This document shows positions 12,340-24,925 of a stretch of DNA of 64,000 nucleotides, piece by piece. The first letter of the stretch is position 1, and every line of letters begins with the position of its first letter. Under the pieces are notes generated by a model. The model was not told the origin of the DNA. It made no database searches and worked only from the letters and a program-made list of their open reading frames with translations. Position numbers and translations under genes: made by a program. Source of the stretch: Cacajao melanocephalus. Its lineage: Eukaryota > Chordata > Mammalia > Primates > Pitheciidae. The stretch covers positions 25,313-89,312 of the forward strand of contig CAUYLG010041327.1 of the NCBI GenBank assembly GCA_963573385.1. Direction: 5' to 3'.

Positions 12340-12470
12340 TCCAGAGCACCTACTTTTGTGCTACAGTGTAGACTCCTCAAAGGCAATAATGACGTTTTGT
12401 TCCACATCTTCTAATTCCACAGCTCCTTGGCACATGACTGAATTCATAGCTAATACATTTGATTTTACCT
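12340..12470 (+). repeat. L2 3'-end fragment, plus strand
   Basis: It resembles the 3' tail of LINE-2: GTAGACTCCTCAAAGGCAATAATGACG, TTTTGTTCCACATCTTC, CCACAGCTCCTTGGCACATGA (for the consensus line 'tgtatccccagcacctagcacagtgcctggcacata'). Highly diverged, so the call is moderate. Confidence 0.4.
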
Positions 12471-12549
12471 ACTTGAGGAAAATCTCCAGGGAATAATGGT
12501 GAGTATCTGAGTAATGGAACTAAATGTCATCATGTGTGAAAGTATAGAT

Positions 12550-12740
12550 TCACTAGATTCAAATACTACATTAATTTCTACTGTTTGACAGTAAGTAAAT
12601 TACGTAAATTCTCTAAAGCTTCGGTTTTATTATTTTTAACATTGAAACAGTAATAGCTAAAAAGTACATATGACCTACATGAAAAGAAGTTAAAGTTCTG
12701 ACTTACCACCAAGTATGGAGCATAGTAAATGCTTGGTGAA
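12550..12740 (+). repeat. MIR, plus strand, diverged
   Basis: MIR landmarks in order: TTCAAATACTAC, GTAAATTCTCTAAAGCTTCGGTTTT, ACAGTAATAGCTAAAAAGTACATATGACC and GGAGCATAGTAAATGCTTGGTGAAT near the end. Confidence 0.5.
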
Positions 12741-13269
12741 TTATACTTGTTTGGTTTTTTTTTCTTTCCATTAAAGGTACAATAACTTACAAAGTTCTTA
12801 AAAGGCATTATATTTTAAACCTACTTGAGCATCTTCTTCCTGGATTACTGAGCAAAGAGACATGATTCTTTTTTCCTTCTCTGAGTCAGCCTCTTCCGTT
12901 TAGTTCTTCCAAAAACATCTTCCACTCAAAGCTAACTAAAATAAACCCTCTGCTAGATCTGCTGTTAGGTTACTCTTCCTATCTCAGTTGCTGTGTTATA
13001 TTTTTATACTTCAGGGATTGTATTTCCTGCACTTGACTCTAATTTACACCTTTGGTTAGATGAATAGCTTGTAATTTAAAGTTTGGAACTGGTAATATGG
13101 AAGCACAATAATATAAAATACGAAGTAAAACCATTTAAATTATCACGTGCTTTCGTATCTATTGACTAGCTATTACAAACCAGGCATCTTTCTAAGAGTA
13201 TAGTAATTAATAAGATATCAAATGATGGTTTATAGTACTTAACTGCTTGAAATGATTAACAATTAAAGT
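12741..13269. other. Mostly unannotated; possible L2 trace
   Basis: No clear repeat. A stretch at about 13160-13235 (actagctattacaaaccaggcatctttctaag and following) loosely resembles a minus-strand L2 3' end, directly before the MIR. Not strong enough for its own call. Confidence 0.3.
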
Positions 13270-13533
13270 AATAATTATAGCTAACATTTACTAGATATTT
13301 ACTGGGTGCCAAGCATTTTTTGGAGTGCTTTATAAGCTGTCAATTCATTTACTCTTTGGAAAAAAAAAACTCTTGAGATAAATATTGTGATCTCCTATAC
13401 ACAAAAGTAAAATAAGCAAAATGGTGTCTAAGTCATTTATCCCATGTCAAACAGTTAGTAAATGGTAAAACTGGAACCAACACCTCAAATCATCTGGCTC
13501 CAAAGCCCTTGCTATTAGTCACTATGTAGAATG
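13270..13533 (-). repeat. MIR (MIRb-like), minus strand, nearly complete
   Basis: Reverse-complement MIR across most of its 260 bases: TAACATTTACTAGATATTTACTGGGTGCCAAGCA, GAGTGCTTTATAAGCTGTCAATTCATTTA, the AAACAGTTAGTAAATGGTAAAACTGGAACC core, and TCATCTGGCTCCAAAGCCCTTGCT at the tRNA-derived head. Confidence 0.85.
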
Positions 13534-14974
13534 ACTTAATAGAGGTATACAAGCAGTAAAATGCAATGACAAAGAAAACTCAAAGCCACAAGAGATATTG
13601 CATGAAAAGTTAGGTTTTTATTTGAAGAATTTTGATCTAGGTTAGCTTATAATGTAGTACTTTCTCAATTATATCAGCTAATTTTTGTGTGTCAAAATGC
13701 TCTGCAAAGACACTGGTGGGGTGTGGTAATGTTAGTTTTACCAACATCCTCACTTACTATTAACTTTCTGGCTGTTAAGTTTCTCATCTAAAATAAGGTG
13801 CTCACTTGGCTTATAGATACCATGTACTGTATATTTTCTAAGAAATTCCCAAAGTTTAGTAATTGTGCTTCATGAACATATTATGTCTTATGTGTGTGAG
13901 TGTGCATGTGTGTGTATTCAGTGAAGTTGGAGACTATGTTTTAATTTCTGTGTTTTAAATGTTTTTCTAATTCTTACTACCTGACAGATCCATAATTAGT
14001 ATGTTTTTAAATAAATCAATAAATGCCACCTGAACACATCTCCCAACTTGACAATAATCCTGTTGGTCAACAGCCTAAAAGAAAGAATTTAAGCTCTTTT
14101 AGGGTGTGACCTAAGCCCATTACTCATAAGTTGTTCAAAATCTTTTCTATTTGATTCTGTGATGCTGTGATTATTCAGAATGGTTAACTAATCTTGGAAA
14201 TTACTGAACCTGATGATAACTTTAATTTCAAGACTTTGAAGTACTCTCGTTGATGCCTCACCGCTTTTATGGTTGTCTTCAAAGTTCACACTGTCTCATT
14301 TACAGAAATCTCTATGTAGATCTATTGCAAATTGTATATAATGTTTCTTGTGCTCATCATATCCTCATCAACATATTTTGAGGTTATTAATAGCATGATA
14401 ATTTTGAAGTGTTATGTAAAAGAAGAAGCCTTTTATATAAAGGAGATCACATTAATCCAAACTGAAGTATATGCAGTATAGGCTTGAGGGAAAAGAAATT
14501 TGAATGCAAATCAAATTGGATTTTTTTCTGGAAATATTCTGTTTAAGTCTGTGAGGAAGCCACTGCAGCTGTGATTAAAACTTATTCTCTTATTTTCTTA
14601 TATTTGATTAGAAAAAAAGTCCCTCTCCTTTTCAAAAGGGGTTTGTTGTGAAGGAACTTTACAACACTTCCAATTCCCTTTAATTATTCATTCAAGAGGC
14701 ATTGCCTTTCACCAGGGCAATATTAGCAGAATTGTGAGCATAACAAATACGTAGGATAATCAGTGGGTCGAATGAGAAGGAGATCAAGGAGATCATAGAG
14801 ACAATGAAGGAAGACAGCTCTTTATACAAGATCTCTAGTAAAGAAAAGGAGGACACAAATCATGAGCTGAAGAATGCCTGGCAGCCTCAATGGGTGAAGA
14901 GAGGTTTTAATGAAGCATCAAAGCAAGGAATGGGGCATCTTCTGCCTTTTGAGGAAAAGGACATTTAATATTCA
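13534..14974. other. Unannotated sequence
   Basis: About 1.4 kb without a recognised repeat or gene; a short TGTG-rich patch at about 13892-13917. Confidence 0.45.
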
Positions 14975-15480
14975 TCTGTTTCTCAGTGAGCAGGTCTATG
15001 CAAACCTGCCCCCAAAGTCTGAGGAAGCTGAGATGCCCAAGAAAGAGGCTGACAAATTCAATTTCTTAGAATCAAACATTCATCATAGGGTCTTAGGAAC
15101 AGAAGCCATGTCTGTGTCTCAAGCAGTGGTGAGATAAGGTAATGGATCCCCACTCCATTGTCCCTCAGACCCAGGGCTTATATAACACAGGGAAGGGTGA
15201 CTCAGAAAGAATGTGTAGGATAATTGAAGGACAGTAATATCAAGGTTAATTTGACCTGAGGGCAGGATTTATGGTAAGTACCTGCTCTTACACAAGAAAC
15301 AATAGATAAACTGAAAATCTTAGAGGCCTTACCACAGCAGGAATTAATCAGAAGTCATTTGGTGAATCAGCATCCATGGTGCAGTTGCCTTGGCCTGCAC
15401 ATCATCTTTGCAAGAGAGCTATTCTGGTATTGACTTCATGGCCTCTTGTTTTGCCTTTACGCGTCCTTAAAAAATGTGGT
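14975..15480 (-). mobile_element. Probable ERVL-type solo LTR, minus strand
   Basis: Read on the minus strand it has LTR organisation: an upstream region, a TATA-like box (tgtgttatataag, plus-strand 15178-15190), then a leader with 'gcttgagacacagacatggc', 'ttctaagaaattgaatttgtcag' and 'ctctttcttgggc' patterns like ERVL LTRs. It contains one CpG-containing ACGCGT. I cannot name the subfamily and the ends are approximate. It could be another ancient repeat. Confidence 0.4.
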
Positions 15481-15653
15481 TTTGGTCATTTATAAAAAGA
15501 AGCAGGGTAAGGAGATGGAATGTTATGGAGGAAAGGGGAAGAAATGTTATTTTAGATAGCACTCAGAAAAGGCATGTGTGAGGGAGACACTTCAGCAGTA
15601 ATCATAATGAAATGAATGAGGAAGTCATGCAGATGATCAATAAGAGCATTCCA

Positions 15654-15990
<337 letters not shown>

Positions 15991-16003
15991 TAAGAGTACT
16001 CCA

Positions 16004-16295
16004 GGTTAGTTCCAGCAAAAGCAACGGCATTAACGTCAGAAAGTTTATAGGAAGTCTGAAAAGCAATAAAGAACTTAATAAAATGCATTATGGTCAATGA
16101 AGAAGACAGTGTTAAAATGATGCCATAAAAAACACTAGGTACAAGATTGCAGGGAAATTTAACACCATGGTGAGCGCTTTGGATTTCATGTGAGTAGGAT
16201 GGGAAGTCATCTGAGTGCATTAAGAGGGGATGTCTCATGATAAACAATACATTTTAAAAGGATTATTCTTGCCAGTGGGCAGTGAACAAATTTTT
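16004..16295 (-). repeat. LINE-2 ORF2/3' region fragment, minus strand (copy 1)
   Basis: The reverse complement of the LINE-2 ORF2 3' part: ACCATGGTGAGCGCTTTGGATTTCATG, GATGGGAAGTCATCTGAGTG, CATTTTAAAAGGATTATTCTTGCC. The same portion of L2 recurs immediately downstream, so this is either a separate insertion or a local duplication. Confidence 0.6.
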
Positions 16296-17168
<873 letters not shown>

Positions 17169-17552
17169 AAAAAGAAAAAGATAATTTGGTGTCAGATCTT
17201 TCAGTCCTCTGCTTTTCAGGTATTTGGGAAAATGGCATTTCTTAGCTCCCTGTGGTTATGTGGGGCCTTGAAAATAGAGAGGAAGCTATTTTAGGCTGGA
17301 CCATTTAACTTCAGTATAAGAACTTCAAGAAATCTTTTTGTTGTTGTTCCTGTGGTTGTCTCCTGACAGTTCTCCAGATGGTGGCTGCTCCATCTGTCTG
17401 GGTCCCAGATTAAGGACAACTTACAGCACAACTCCCAGCTGACTCACAATGACATAGCATGAGTGAGAAATCGACCTTGCCGTTTTAGTTTCCTGAAATA
17501 CGGGAGTTATTTGTTATTGCATCATAGCCTAGCCCGTCCTGAAAAATACGGA
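17169..17552 (+). mobile_element. Solo LTR of MLT1 type, nested in LINE-2
   Basis: The insert has the older MLT1 signature: GATCTTTCAGTCCTCTGCTTTTCAGG, TTGGGAAAATGGCATTTC, CTCCAGATGGTGGCTGCTCCATC, CTGGGTCCCAGATTAAGGACAAC, GCATGAGTGAGAAATCGACC (degenerate AATAAA region), then GGAGTTATTTGTTATTGCATCATAGCC and GTCCTGAAAAATACGG at its 3' end. LINE-2 homology stops at 17168 and resumes at about 17553, which supports a nested insertion. Confidence 0.55.
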
Positions 17553-17665
17553 AATAAATAAAGCTGTGGGACTGAGTGAGATCACCCAAGGAGTGAATAT
17601 GGAAAGAAGAAAGAAGAATTGCAAGGACTGAGCCAAGGGGTACTCCGACACTCACTAATCAGAAA
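17553..17665 (-). repeat. LINE-2 ORF2 fragment, continuation beyond the nested LTR
   Basis: GCTGTGGGACTGAGTGAGATCACCCAAGGAGTGAATATGG and ACTGAGCCAAGGGGTACTCC (landmarks) continue the L2 ORF2 antisense pattern exactly where it was cut at 17168. About 25 consensus bases around the YADD codons are missing between the two sides. Confidence 0.6.
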
Positions 17666-18276
17666 ATCAAGTGGATGAAGATTAAGCAAAGACAGATTTT
17701 GAGTTGTTTATTTATTTTCTAAAACAGCAGTATTACTTTAATTATTTATTTTTTGTTTCAAAATTGGCAACAATTTAATAAAAGCACTTTTCCCCAGAAG
17801 GTGGGAGAGAATACTTCTTTAAATACCAAGTAATACCAATTATAGCATGGATTTGTCTATATAACTAAAAGAGTATCTAGCTCTGTATCAAAATAAGTCG
17901 AGTGTAAGACCTATTTACTTCCAGTTTATACAGTCTTCTAAAACAATTTTTACTACTGAGGCTGCTGTACCCACAAGATGAGCCCTAAGTGATAATATCT
18001 GCTTAACTTCATCATCTCTTCAATATATTTAGAGTTGCAGTAAAACTTTATGGCACATTTTAGTATGTAGCATAGTCTAGTATATCATAGTCCAGTAAAA
18101 TTTAATAGCATATACCAGGTTTTTGATTTAATTTCCTATTTTACTCATTGCAGGGTCATTTTGATTTCCTAATTTAATTATGTATCTCTGAACTTCAGTT
18201 TTACATAAACTGAATCATTTGGAGGAATAGGTATTTGATGCTCAGGTGATACCCTGAAGAAAGATGGATTGGCCCG
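17666..18276. other. Unannotated AT-rich sequence
   Basis: No repeat or gene recognised. Confidence 0.45.
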
Positions 18277-18325
18277 AACACACACAAACACACACACACA
18301 CACACACACACACGTGCACGCACAC
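18277..18325. repeat. (CA)n microsatellite
   Basis: A near-perfect CA run of about 16 units with flanking ACACAAAC and CGTGCACGCACACG variants; probably polymorphic. Confidence 0.96.
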
Positions 18326-19315
18326 GCCCTATTTAAAATCTATAATATACACTGAGCAATGTGCATACTTTGCTAATATAATTTTATTGTGTGATACATG
18401 ATAGGCAAAAATGTTGGTTCCATGTAAATTGATGATGAAATATAGCTGCCTCTGTGTCCACTTCCCCTTGTTAGATTGTGAGAAGCTTTACAAAAAATGT
18501 GAAAGTGCCATATTTCCATCAGTGACAGGTATCAGCTTCATTTATAAATTCATATTTTGAAACTATTCTACAGCTCTTCCTCCTATGCAAGAAAGTGTAT
18601 TTTAAGGCTGTCGTAATTTTTATGTTTTTGAAGACAATTTAATCTACATGTATGAATCTAAATTTCTATTAAGAAATTAACTGCCTATGATAATACTAAT
18701 GAAAATAACCCTCTTAAGGTGACCACTGATGAACAGATACATCTTTAACATGGGTAAGCACACACAGATAGATGCCGACAATTGTGTCAATTGTGTACAC
18801 CTTCCCAGCAAAGTGTAAGTTTTCTTCTGAAGCTGATTTTAAAACAAGCCCCAATTTCAGAAACATTGAAATATTTTTAAAGGATAAAAATTTTGATTGT
18901 TTGAATATTGCTCCATCATCTCTCTCCTCTCATTGCTAACATGGTTTCTAGTTTTCTTTGGTTTCCTTTTCTCTGGTCCCACCCATATGGGCTAAACCAG
19001 CTATTGCTAGCTTAATTTGAGGGTTTTTGTGATGCTAGTCATAAAGAGAAAAGGGTAGAAGAGCAAAGTGCAAGGGTAGAAGGAGAGATGTTCAAAGCCT
19101 AGGGACAAGAATTGGTGTGGTTGGAGGGGGATTGGTAACAGAAGAGTAATCAGCAGATGTGAGTAAAAACTGAGTGGGAGGAAAGAAGAATAGCTAAATG
19201 TCAAGAATTGGATCTCCTTTCTAGACTTTTAGAAGTACAAGTGAAAAGTGGAGTTCGTTTTAGCCTGTTTGGACATTGCCTCTTTAAAGAAAACTGAACT
19301 ATGCTGTTTAGTTTT
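18326..19315. other. Unannotated sequence
   Basis: About 1 kb without a recognised repeat or gene. Confidence 0.45.
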
Positions 19316-19600
19316 TCAATCATTTATTCACGCTACAATTTTTTTATTGAGCTCCTACTGTATGCTAAGCATTTTCTTTAGTTCAAGGAATATGGTAGTA
19401 AAAAAGCAGCCTGGTTTTCAAGGAGCTTATATGTAGGAAAACGTGAATTAAACCAATGAATTAGTAAAGCATATGGTAGATAGTGATACATTGGCTAAAA
19501 AGAAAGGTAAATCAGAAAAGACAGATAGGAAATCTTAAGAACCTTCCAGGGAGAAGGACAAGGTGAAGGTCTTGAACCAGTTGAACACTTTCCTGTTCCA
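19316..19600 (-). repeat. LINE-2 3' end, minus strand
   Basis: The plus strand reads as the antisense L2 3' end: TCATTTATTCACGC, TTTATTGAGCTCCTACTGTATGCTAAGCA, TTCAAGGAATATGGTAGTAA, CAAGGAGCTTATATGTAGG, AATTAGTAAAGCATATGGTAG, then AACCTTCCAGGGAGAAGGA. Five-prime-truncated, typical for L2. Confidence 0.75.
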
Positions 19601-20974
19601 GGATGAACAAAGATTTGTGTGGATGAGTTTAAGTGAGATGGGAGGGAACTCAAAAGAGAAATTAAAGCAGCAACAGGCTCCAGGTCTTCCAGGTCCTCTT
19701 GGGTCATTGTGAAGGTCAGCTTTTGCTAAGAATGAGATAAGACTTTGGAATATTTGGAGGTTTGCAAGTGAAAGGGTCAAAAAAACATTGTTTTATTACA
19801 TCAAGATGCTGTTCATTGTTCTATGTGGGGCTGGCAACCTAAATGTTAGATTCGAAAATATTTTCAATTTTAGGTGTAAATTGAAGTTTGATGGATAGAG
19901 CCATTTCATTCAAAAACAAAGATATGATATTGTTTCTGGGAAATTACCTTTAGAAACTATATAATGTTATTTAAGCAATGGTTAAATAAAAATAAATATC
20001 TAGGACACTTTGTAAAGACAGCTTGGTTCTTAGCAGGTTCAAAATAAATGATACTTATTGCTATCATCAAAGTTTCTCTTGATGTGAGAGCTGACTCAGA
20101 GTACTAAGATATCAATTACATAAAAATATAAGATGAATGATTGTTTATGTGATCATAATTTCCTTTATGAAATACTTTTTCTTGGTGAGTTTTAAAGGAA
20201 GCATTTGAACTGTTGTAATATTATCTCCACTCTATGATATATTGTTCTTTAGCAGACATACAGCATGCTGGAGGGCAAAAACAAAAGAATTAAATGGGAA
20301 CAATTAAAAGTAATGCCTAGGACAAACTGAAATAGATTGTATTTTCCATTAAACTAGGATTTGTGGTGAGGGGGTAAAACACTGTATTCAGAATTTAATG
20401 TTGTACGTTCAGAAGGATAACCCAAGTTTAACCCAGAAAGCAAAGGACAAGGGAAAGTTTGAAATGTTAACAATCTGAAGGGCTATAAATGTAATTGACA
20501 AAAATGTCTTTCTTTTCATTTTTTGGCTTGGAAACTTCGTTTCAGACTTTCCTTCTCCCAGCTTTTACTATATGAGGCAATAGAGAGAAACTCAGCCTTG
20601 GGGAACTGAGCCAAAGCATCAGCTTGACAAATGGCTACAGATAATCGGAATTAAATGAGGAAGCTACTGAATAATGTTTTCTGGAGGCCAATAGGTCTAG
20701 TCAATATAGGATACTGGGATATTGGGCAGAAGACAACCATGGCTTTCCAACTATAATATTTCCAGTCTCTGCCGACTTATAGGGAAGATGCTCCAATTAC
20801 AGTACCCAAGTATGTGCTTGGTGTCCTTTCAAGGTAGATAGGAACGGATATCTATCATATTCAAGCAATTTTCCAAGAAGCTAGGCCAGAGTTGAGAGAA
20901 AGCTGTTGCAGAACAGGAGACTTCTTACTACATGTCCGTACATTACTGGCTCTAGTGGTATATGTGGACAGTAG
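19601..20974. other. Mostly unannotated; possible MIR 3' trace
   Basis: No gene. A short plus-strand MIR-like 3' end is possible at about 20028-20068 (cttagcaggttcaaaataaatgatacttattg). Sequence at 20520-20940 is of more balanced composition and matches no repeat I recognise. Confidence 0.4.
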
Positions 20975-21180
20975 AAAGACATCACATTCAGAGTCTTAAA
21001 TAGATCTGAATTCCAGTGAAGTCGCTTATTAGAAGTGTGGCTTTGTACTTTCTTTCTACCAGCTCTATTCCATCAGTTAAAAAGAACAACACTTACATAA
21101 TGGGATTAAATAAAATAATATGCAGGGTATGGTATATAACACGTGTTCAATGTAGTTTAAGTAAGTATTAATGTTAGTCT
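20975..21180 (+). repeat. MIR, plus strand
   Basis: MIR landmarks: CAGAGTCTTAAATAGATCTGAATTCCAG, CGCTTATTAGAAGTGTGGCTTTG, TGGGATTAAATAAAATAATATGCAGGG and ATATAACACGTGTTCAATGTAG near its 3' end. Confidence 0.65.
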
Positions 21181-21546
21181 CAGTGAGTTGGTAATCACTG
21201 AAAATTGGATATTCAGAACATCTTAATGTTCACAACTATCAACGTTTCATGTTCGAATCACTGAAATATTATATTAATGTCAGCAACAAATAAATCTATA
21301 AATTTCATTCTCCCCATTCCAAAAAATATACAAATTAAACCATCTTTTAAGTAACAACTCATATTGGTGACTTTTTTGGGGGAGGTTAATTCTCTCTACC
21401 TTGGGGGAAGGTAAAAGAAAGAAAATATAAAAGGAATACTTAAGGATGTGATTGCATCCCTTGTCGACTTTTACTTTCCTGTTCTTGAAATGATCATTTC
21501 TATACTTATGTTAAGCATCAAAACGTGAGCCAATTTAAGTCTGAAC
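21181..21546. other. Unannotated AT-rich sequence
   Basis: No repeat or gene is recognised; contains a TTTTTTGGGGGAGG run near 21373. Confidence 0.45.
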
Positions 21547-21681
21547 CTCCCTCTCCTCCTTCTTTCCTCTCTCCCCCTTCTCCTTCTCCCTTTTCCTCTC
21601 CCTACCTCTTCCTCTCTCTCTCTCTCTCTTGCTCTCACTTACTCCCACTCCCACCCGCTCCCTCTCCCTCTCCCTCTCTCA
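21547..21681. repeat. Long homopyrimidine (CT-rich) tract
   Basis: About 135 bases that are almost wholly C and T on the plus strand, with only a few purines (in the tacctc, tgctct, cacttact and ccaccc positions). It includes CTCTCT and CTCCCT mirror-like blocks. Such tracts can form intramolecular triplex (H-DNA) and bind GAGA-type factors on the complementary strand. It ends in ccctctctcag, which looks like a 3' splice site but has no supporting exon. Confidence 0.9.
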
Positions 21682-22560
21682 GTATACAAGGTCATTAATT
21701 GCTATTGGGACCTTCATAAACCCTAGTCTGCCGATGGGGTGAGAACTCTATTGTTAAATGTATTATGGCAGGACTGTCTTTGGAGATTGCCTGCTTGATT
21801 GCTTTGTAAAGGCCCAATGGCACACAGCAATTAAAATCCATAGACCTCTATAACCTTTCTGATGTTTTATGGGCCTTTTTGTGTCCTTCGGTAGAGTTTA
21901 CCATTTGTGTATTTCCCACTGGGTCTCTCTTTCAAAACTCTAAGTGGGAATTATTTTTTTAATCCACTGTGATAAAGCTAGTTATACATCATGTGAAAGG
22001 TTAATGAATATTTTCAAAAGGAGCATATGTTTTAAGTCAGAGGGTGAAAGTTATAGTAAAGAATGGTGATATAAAAACTAATACTATTTTTCTAATCTCA
22101 TCAGAGTTAATTTCTGTATATCTCATACCTGTGATTCCTAAAGTAAAGCGTAGCTTGTAAGATTTAAATGACCTCAAAAATTAAGGAAGTGACATGAATT
22201 TACTCGAAAAGCCCACTCTGAATTACTGCACATGACACACTTCAGTGGTCAGGCTTATGCCATATGCAGAACAAATACATCTGTTTGTTATTTCATTGAA
22301 ATTATAAGTGTTATCTGAGTAGAAGGCTTTGCAAATAAAGGTTCCTACTTTTTGGCCAGATGTGAGAAATTTGATATTATAATACTGAGAGAAGCCCAGA
22401 AAAAAACTTTCATAGTGGTGTTAAGGACAGCAGCACAGCTGAGTGTTGTAAAGTCTCCTACTTTCAGATACCTTCTCCTTTCAGCACCACTATCAGCAGC
22501 CATGACCCCGACAATGAAGTCATTAGGCAATTCATGATGCCTTTAGTCATTTGACATTGT
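21682..22560. other. Repeat-free segment; candidate conserved noncoding sequence
   Basis: No repeat family is visible in about 880 bases next to the pyrimidine tract. It has many homeodomain-type TAATTG / AATTAA and forkhead-like cores (ggtcattaattgc, cagcaattaaaatcc, cacagctg E-box). Open frames exist on both strands at 22345-22537 (61 codons each), which argues they are chance or palindromic composition, not genes. Regulatory function is inferred only from composition. Confidence 0.3.
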
Positions 22561-23217
22561 AATTGCTTTCTTACCCTGAATACCTTTTCCCTTTCCTCCA
22601 CATTTTCCCTCTTCTTTACTTCCCCATGCTCCTTCTCACATGCTCAAAGGGCATTTAGAAATCTTCATTGGAAAAATGATTTGTACAATTTAAAAATAAA
22701 TTGTTCGGTGCCTGGAGCTCTTTGAAGGAAAAGCGTTATTGAACTTCAGAAAGTGAACATTGAGCTTCAGATTGTGCTCTGCATGAAGCCCACATATTCT
22801 ACAACTTTGCAAACTCTTCAGTTTAAATTGTAGATCTGAGAAGAGGACAAGTCTCATCTTACAAATTTTCTAAATTATCCTCTGAGAAACATTTTGTGTA
22901 CTAAAGCTGGTAGAAAAGCTATTATCTTATCGTGTGCAGGCAATGTGGGAAAGAAAGAGGATGAATGCAATGAAAATATGTTATTATTTAATGGAGAGAG
23001 AACTAGTTCTTAATCCCCACTACCAGATGGTCACAGATAACAAGAATAATTCAGTAACTCAGTGTAGCTCCATGGTGTTCTTATCTACTTATGAACACAT
23101 ATTGCAGTATGCAGTTTAAATATTATGTTTTTAATTTCTAAATATTATTGCTTTGTAAACTATGTCATTTCAACTGCTTGAGCAGTAAACAATTCATTCT
23201 AGTTATCAATATTTTCT
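22561..23217. other. Unannotated sequence
   Basis: No repeat or gene recognised; a small direct repeat (ttgaacttcaga / ttgagcttcaga) occurs at about 22739-22771. Confidence 0.4.
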
Positions 23218-23380
23218 AGAGCTGTATTTTCCAAAGTGTAGTCATGTTCTTCATGGATCTAGATGATCATTTAAAAAATAGATTTCTATTCCACTTTCTG
23301 AAATTGGAATATTTGAGGGTATTCACTGAAAGCAATCTCTTCACATGGCTCTTAAGCATGTGAAAGTGTGGAAAATCTTG
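23218..23380. mobile_element. MER5-like hAT-Charlie element, diverged
   Basis: TTTTCCAAAGTGTAGTC at the left, ATAGATTTCTATTCCACTTTCTG in the middle and CTCTTAAGCATGTGAAAGTGTGGAAAA at the right follow the layout of MER5A-type elements, whose ends are near-inverted copies. Decay makes this moderate. Confidence 0.4.
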
Positions 23381-23737
23381 TCGTAGAACTACAAGTATCC
23401 AGTACCTTTTGTTCAACAAAGAGTTGATCCTGAAAATGCTCATTCCAGGAACGATGTAGCTGTTTTTACAAATGTTTACTCCTTTAAAATTTTCACTATT
23501 TTTGCAAAGTAGGTCTTATTACTTTTCATTAACAGGTAACCCTTAGTGTTCTTTGGCTTTCAGAAATATTTTTTTGAGTGCCTACTGCCCTCTAGGTACT
23601 GGAAAAAAATGTCAATGAGACAGTTCTTATTGTTGAGTGGCTGTCTGTTTAAAAGTGATCTGAAGAGAAGTAGAGGGATTGTATTTTCTACTAATCTCTC
23701 ATGTAGTCATTTTAAATGACCCTGAAATAAATAATTA

Positions 23738-23770
23738 AATCTAAATCTATATCTGTATCTATATCTATAT
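23738..23770. repeat. (ATCTAT)n-like simple repeat
   Basis: Tandem TCTATA/TCTGTA hexamer-like units immediately beside the Alu tail side; probably grew from the Alu's poly(A) end or target. Confidence 0.8.
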
Positions 23771-24079
23771 ATTTTTAATTTTTATATTTCTAAAGACAGA
23801 GTCTTGCTTTGTCACCCAGATTGAAGTGCAGTGGTGCAATCATAGCTCAGTGCAGCCTTGAACTCTTGGGCTCATGTGATACTTGCACCTCAGCCTCCCA
23901 AATAGCTGGGACTACAGGTGTGGCACACCACACCTGTGTAAAGTTTTGTTTTTTCATTTTTTTGTAGAGATGAGGTCTCACTATGTTGCCCAGGGTGGTC
24001 TCAAACTCCTGACCTCAAGCAATCCTCTTGCCTTGGCCTTCCAGGGTGCTAAGGATTACAGTGTGAGCCACCATATCAA
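23771..24079 (-). repeat. AluJ-type Alu, minus strand
   Basis: Antisense Alu with both arms: GACAGAGTCTTGCTTTGTCACCCAG, CTCAGCCTCCCAAATAGCTGGGACTACAGG, a T-rich linker with TTTTTTGTAGAGATGAGGTCTC, then CTTGGCCTTCCAGGGTGCTAAGGATTACAG. J-type second arm and about 15% divergence. The 91-codon frame at 23883-24158 is Alu shadow. Confidence 0.92.
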
Positions 24080-24259
24080 TGTATTTGACATATTTCTCCA
24101 TTACTTGAAAACTCTATGCTATGACAATAGTCTTTTTAGTTATATTAATAATCTCTAAACATATGTTAACTATTTCTTTTATGAAAAAATATGTCAATAA
24201 AATATTTAGATATATCTTTGAATATTAGAATTTTACTGTAGTGAATTTCTATAATTTTA
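24080..24259. other. Unannotated AT-rich spacer
   Basis: No recognised features. Confidence 0.5.
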
Positions 24260-24668
24260 TGTTGCCTCAGCATCTATTTTGAATATAAGTTGGACTTTCT
24301 CATGCCAGAAACAAGGCTTAGTCATCCTTGACATAGTTTCCAGCTTTCTGCCTCCTCCTAGTTTCTCAATGTGTCCATCCAGATATCTTCCCTAAACACC
24401 CACCTCCTGCTGGCCACCTCCCTATGGGACAGCTAGATACAACCCACTTGATTCACCCCACGCACGGAAACATGGATAACACAACTTCTGGGACTCATGC
24501 CTGTTTGCTCTAAATCCACCAGTGAGAACTCCCCTTTGGAAACCTGCAAGAATAACACCGACTTTAATAAAGGCTTTGGCTCACAGGTCTCTCTTTGTCT
24601 TGTTACCCATTGGCTAATTGAGTGCATGTGTCTCTGATGGCTACCCCTTTTTCTTTGGCCTTGCAACA
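24260..24668 (+). mobile_element. Probable solo ERV LTR, plus strand
   Basis: A block of higher GC than its flanks that begins TGTTGCC and ends TTGCAACA, so it has short inverted ends as LTRs do. It carries an AATAAA at 24566-24571 followed by GGCTTTGGCTCACAGG and TCTCTCTTTGTCTTGTTACCCATTGGC, a class I LTR style R-U5 region. No matching flanking duplication was found and I cannot name the group. An 80-codon minus-strand frame (24433-24675) is a shadow. Confidence 0.5.
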
Positions 24669-24831
24669 TGTTCAATAGTGATGGTAAATGTACGATATGT
24701 GTACTGCTAAGCCTTATTTCCTATCTCACTGCAAATCATTGCACTTATTAATACATGATGAGCTTGACTTGACCTCAAAATACCCATCAACTCAGGTAGT
24801 AATTACCAACAAACCAGAACTGGTAATCTAG

Positions 24832-24925
24832 ATGAAACTAAACATTAGCTTTTTCAAGCTCCATTAGTAATGTAGATCCAATCTGTGTTACTATGATCCA
24901 AGTCCACACCAGTTTCAGTTTTTGA
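24832..24925. repeat. Unclassified local repeat, copy A
   Basis: About 94 bases beginning tagatgaaactaaac and ending ccacaccagttt. They recur at about 84% identity at 27112-27206, inside the Hsmar1 element. I do not recognise the family. Confidence 0.7.

Noticed and set aside
21660..21690. Pyrimidine tract ending in CAG as a 3' splice site
   Set aside because: It matches the form of an acceptor, but no open exon, donor site or known protein follows. A simple CT-rich repeat explains it better.
22345..22537. Overlapping 61-codon frames on both strands
   Set aside because: Open on both strands with no motif on either; best explained by chance.
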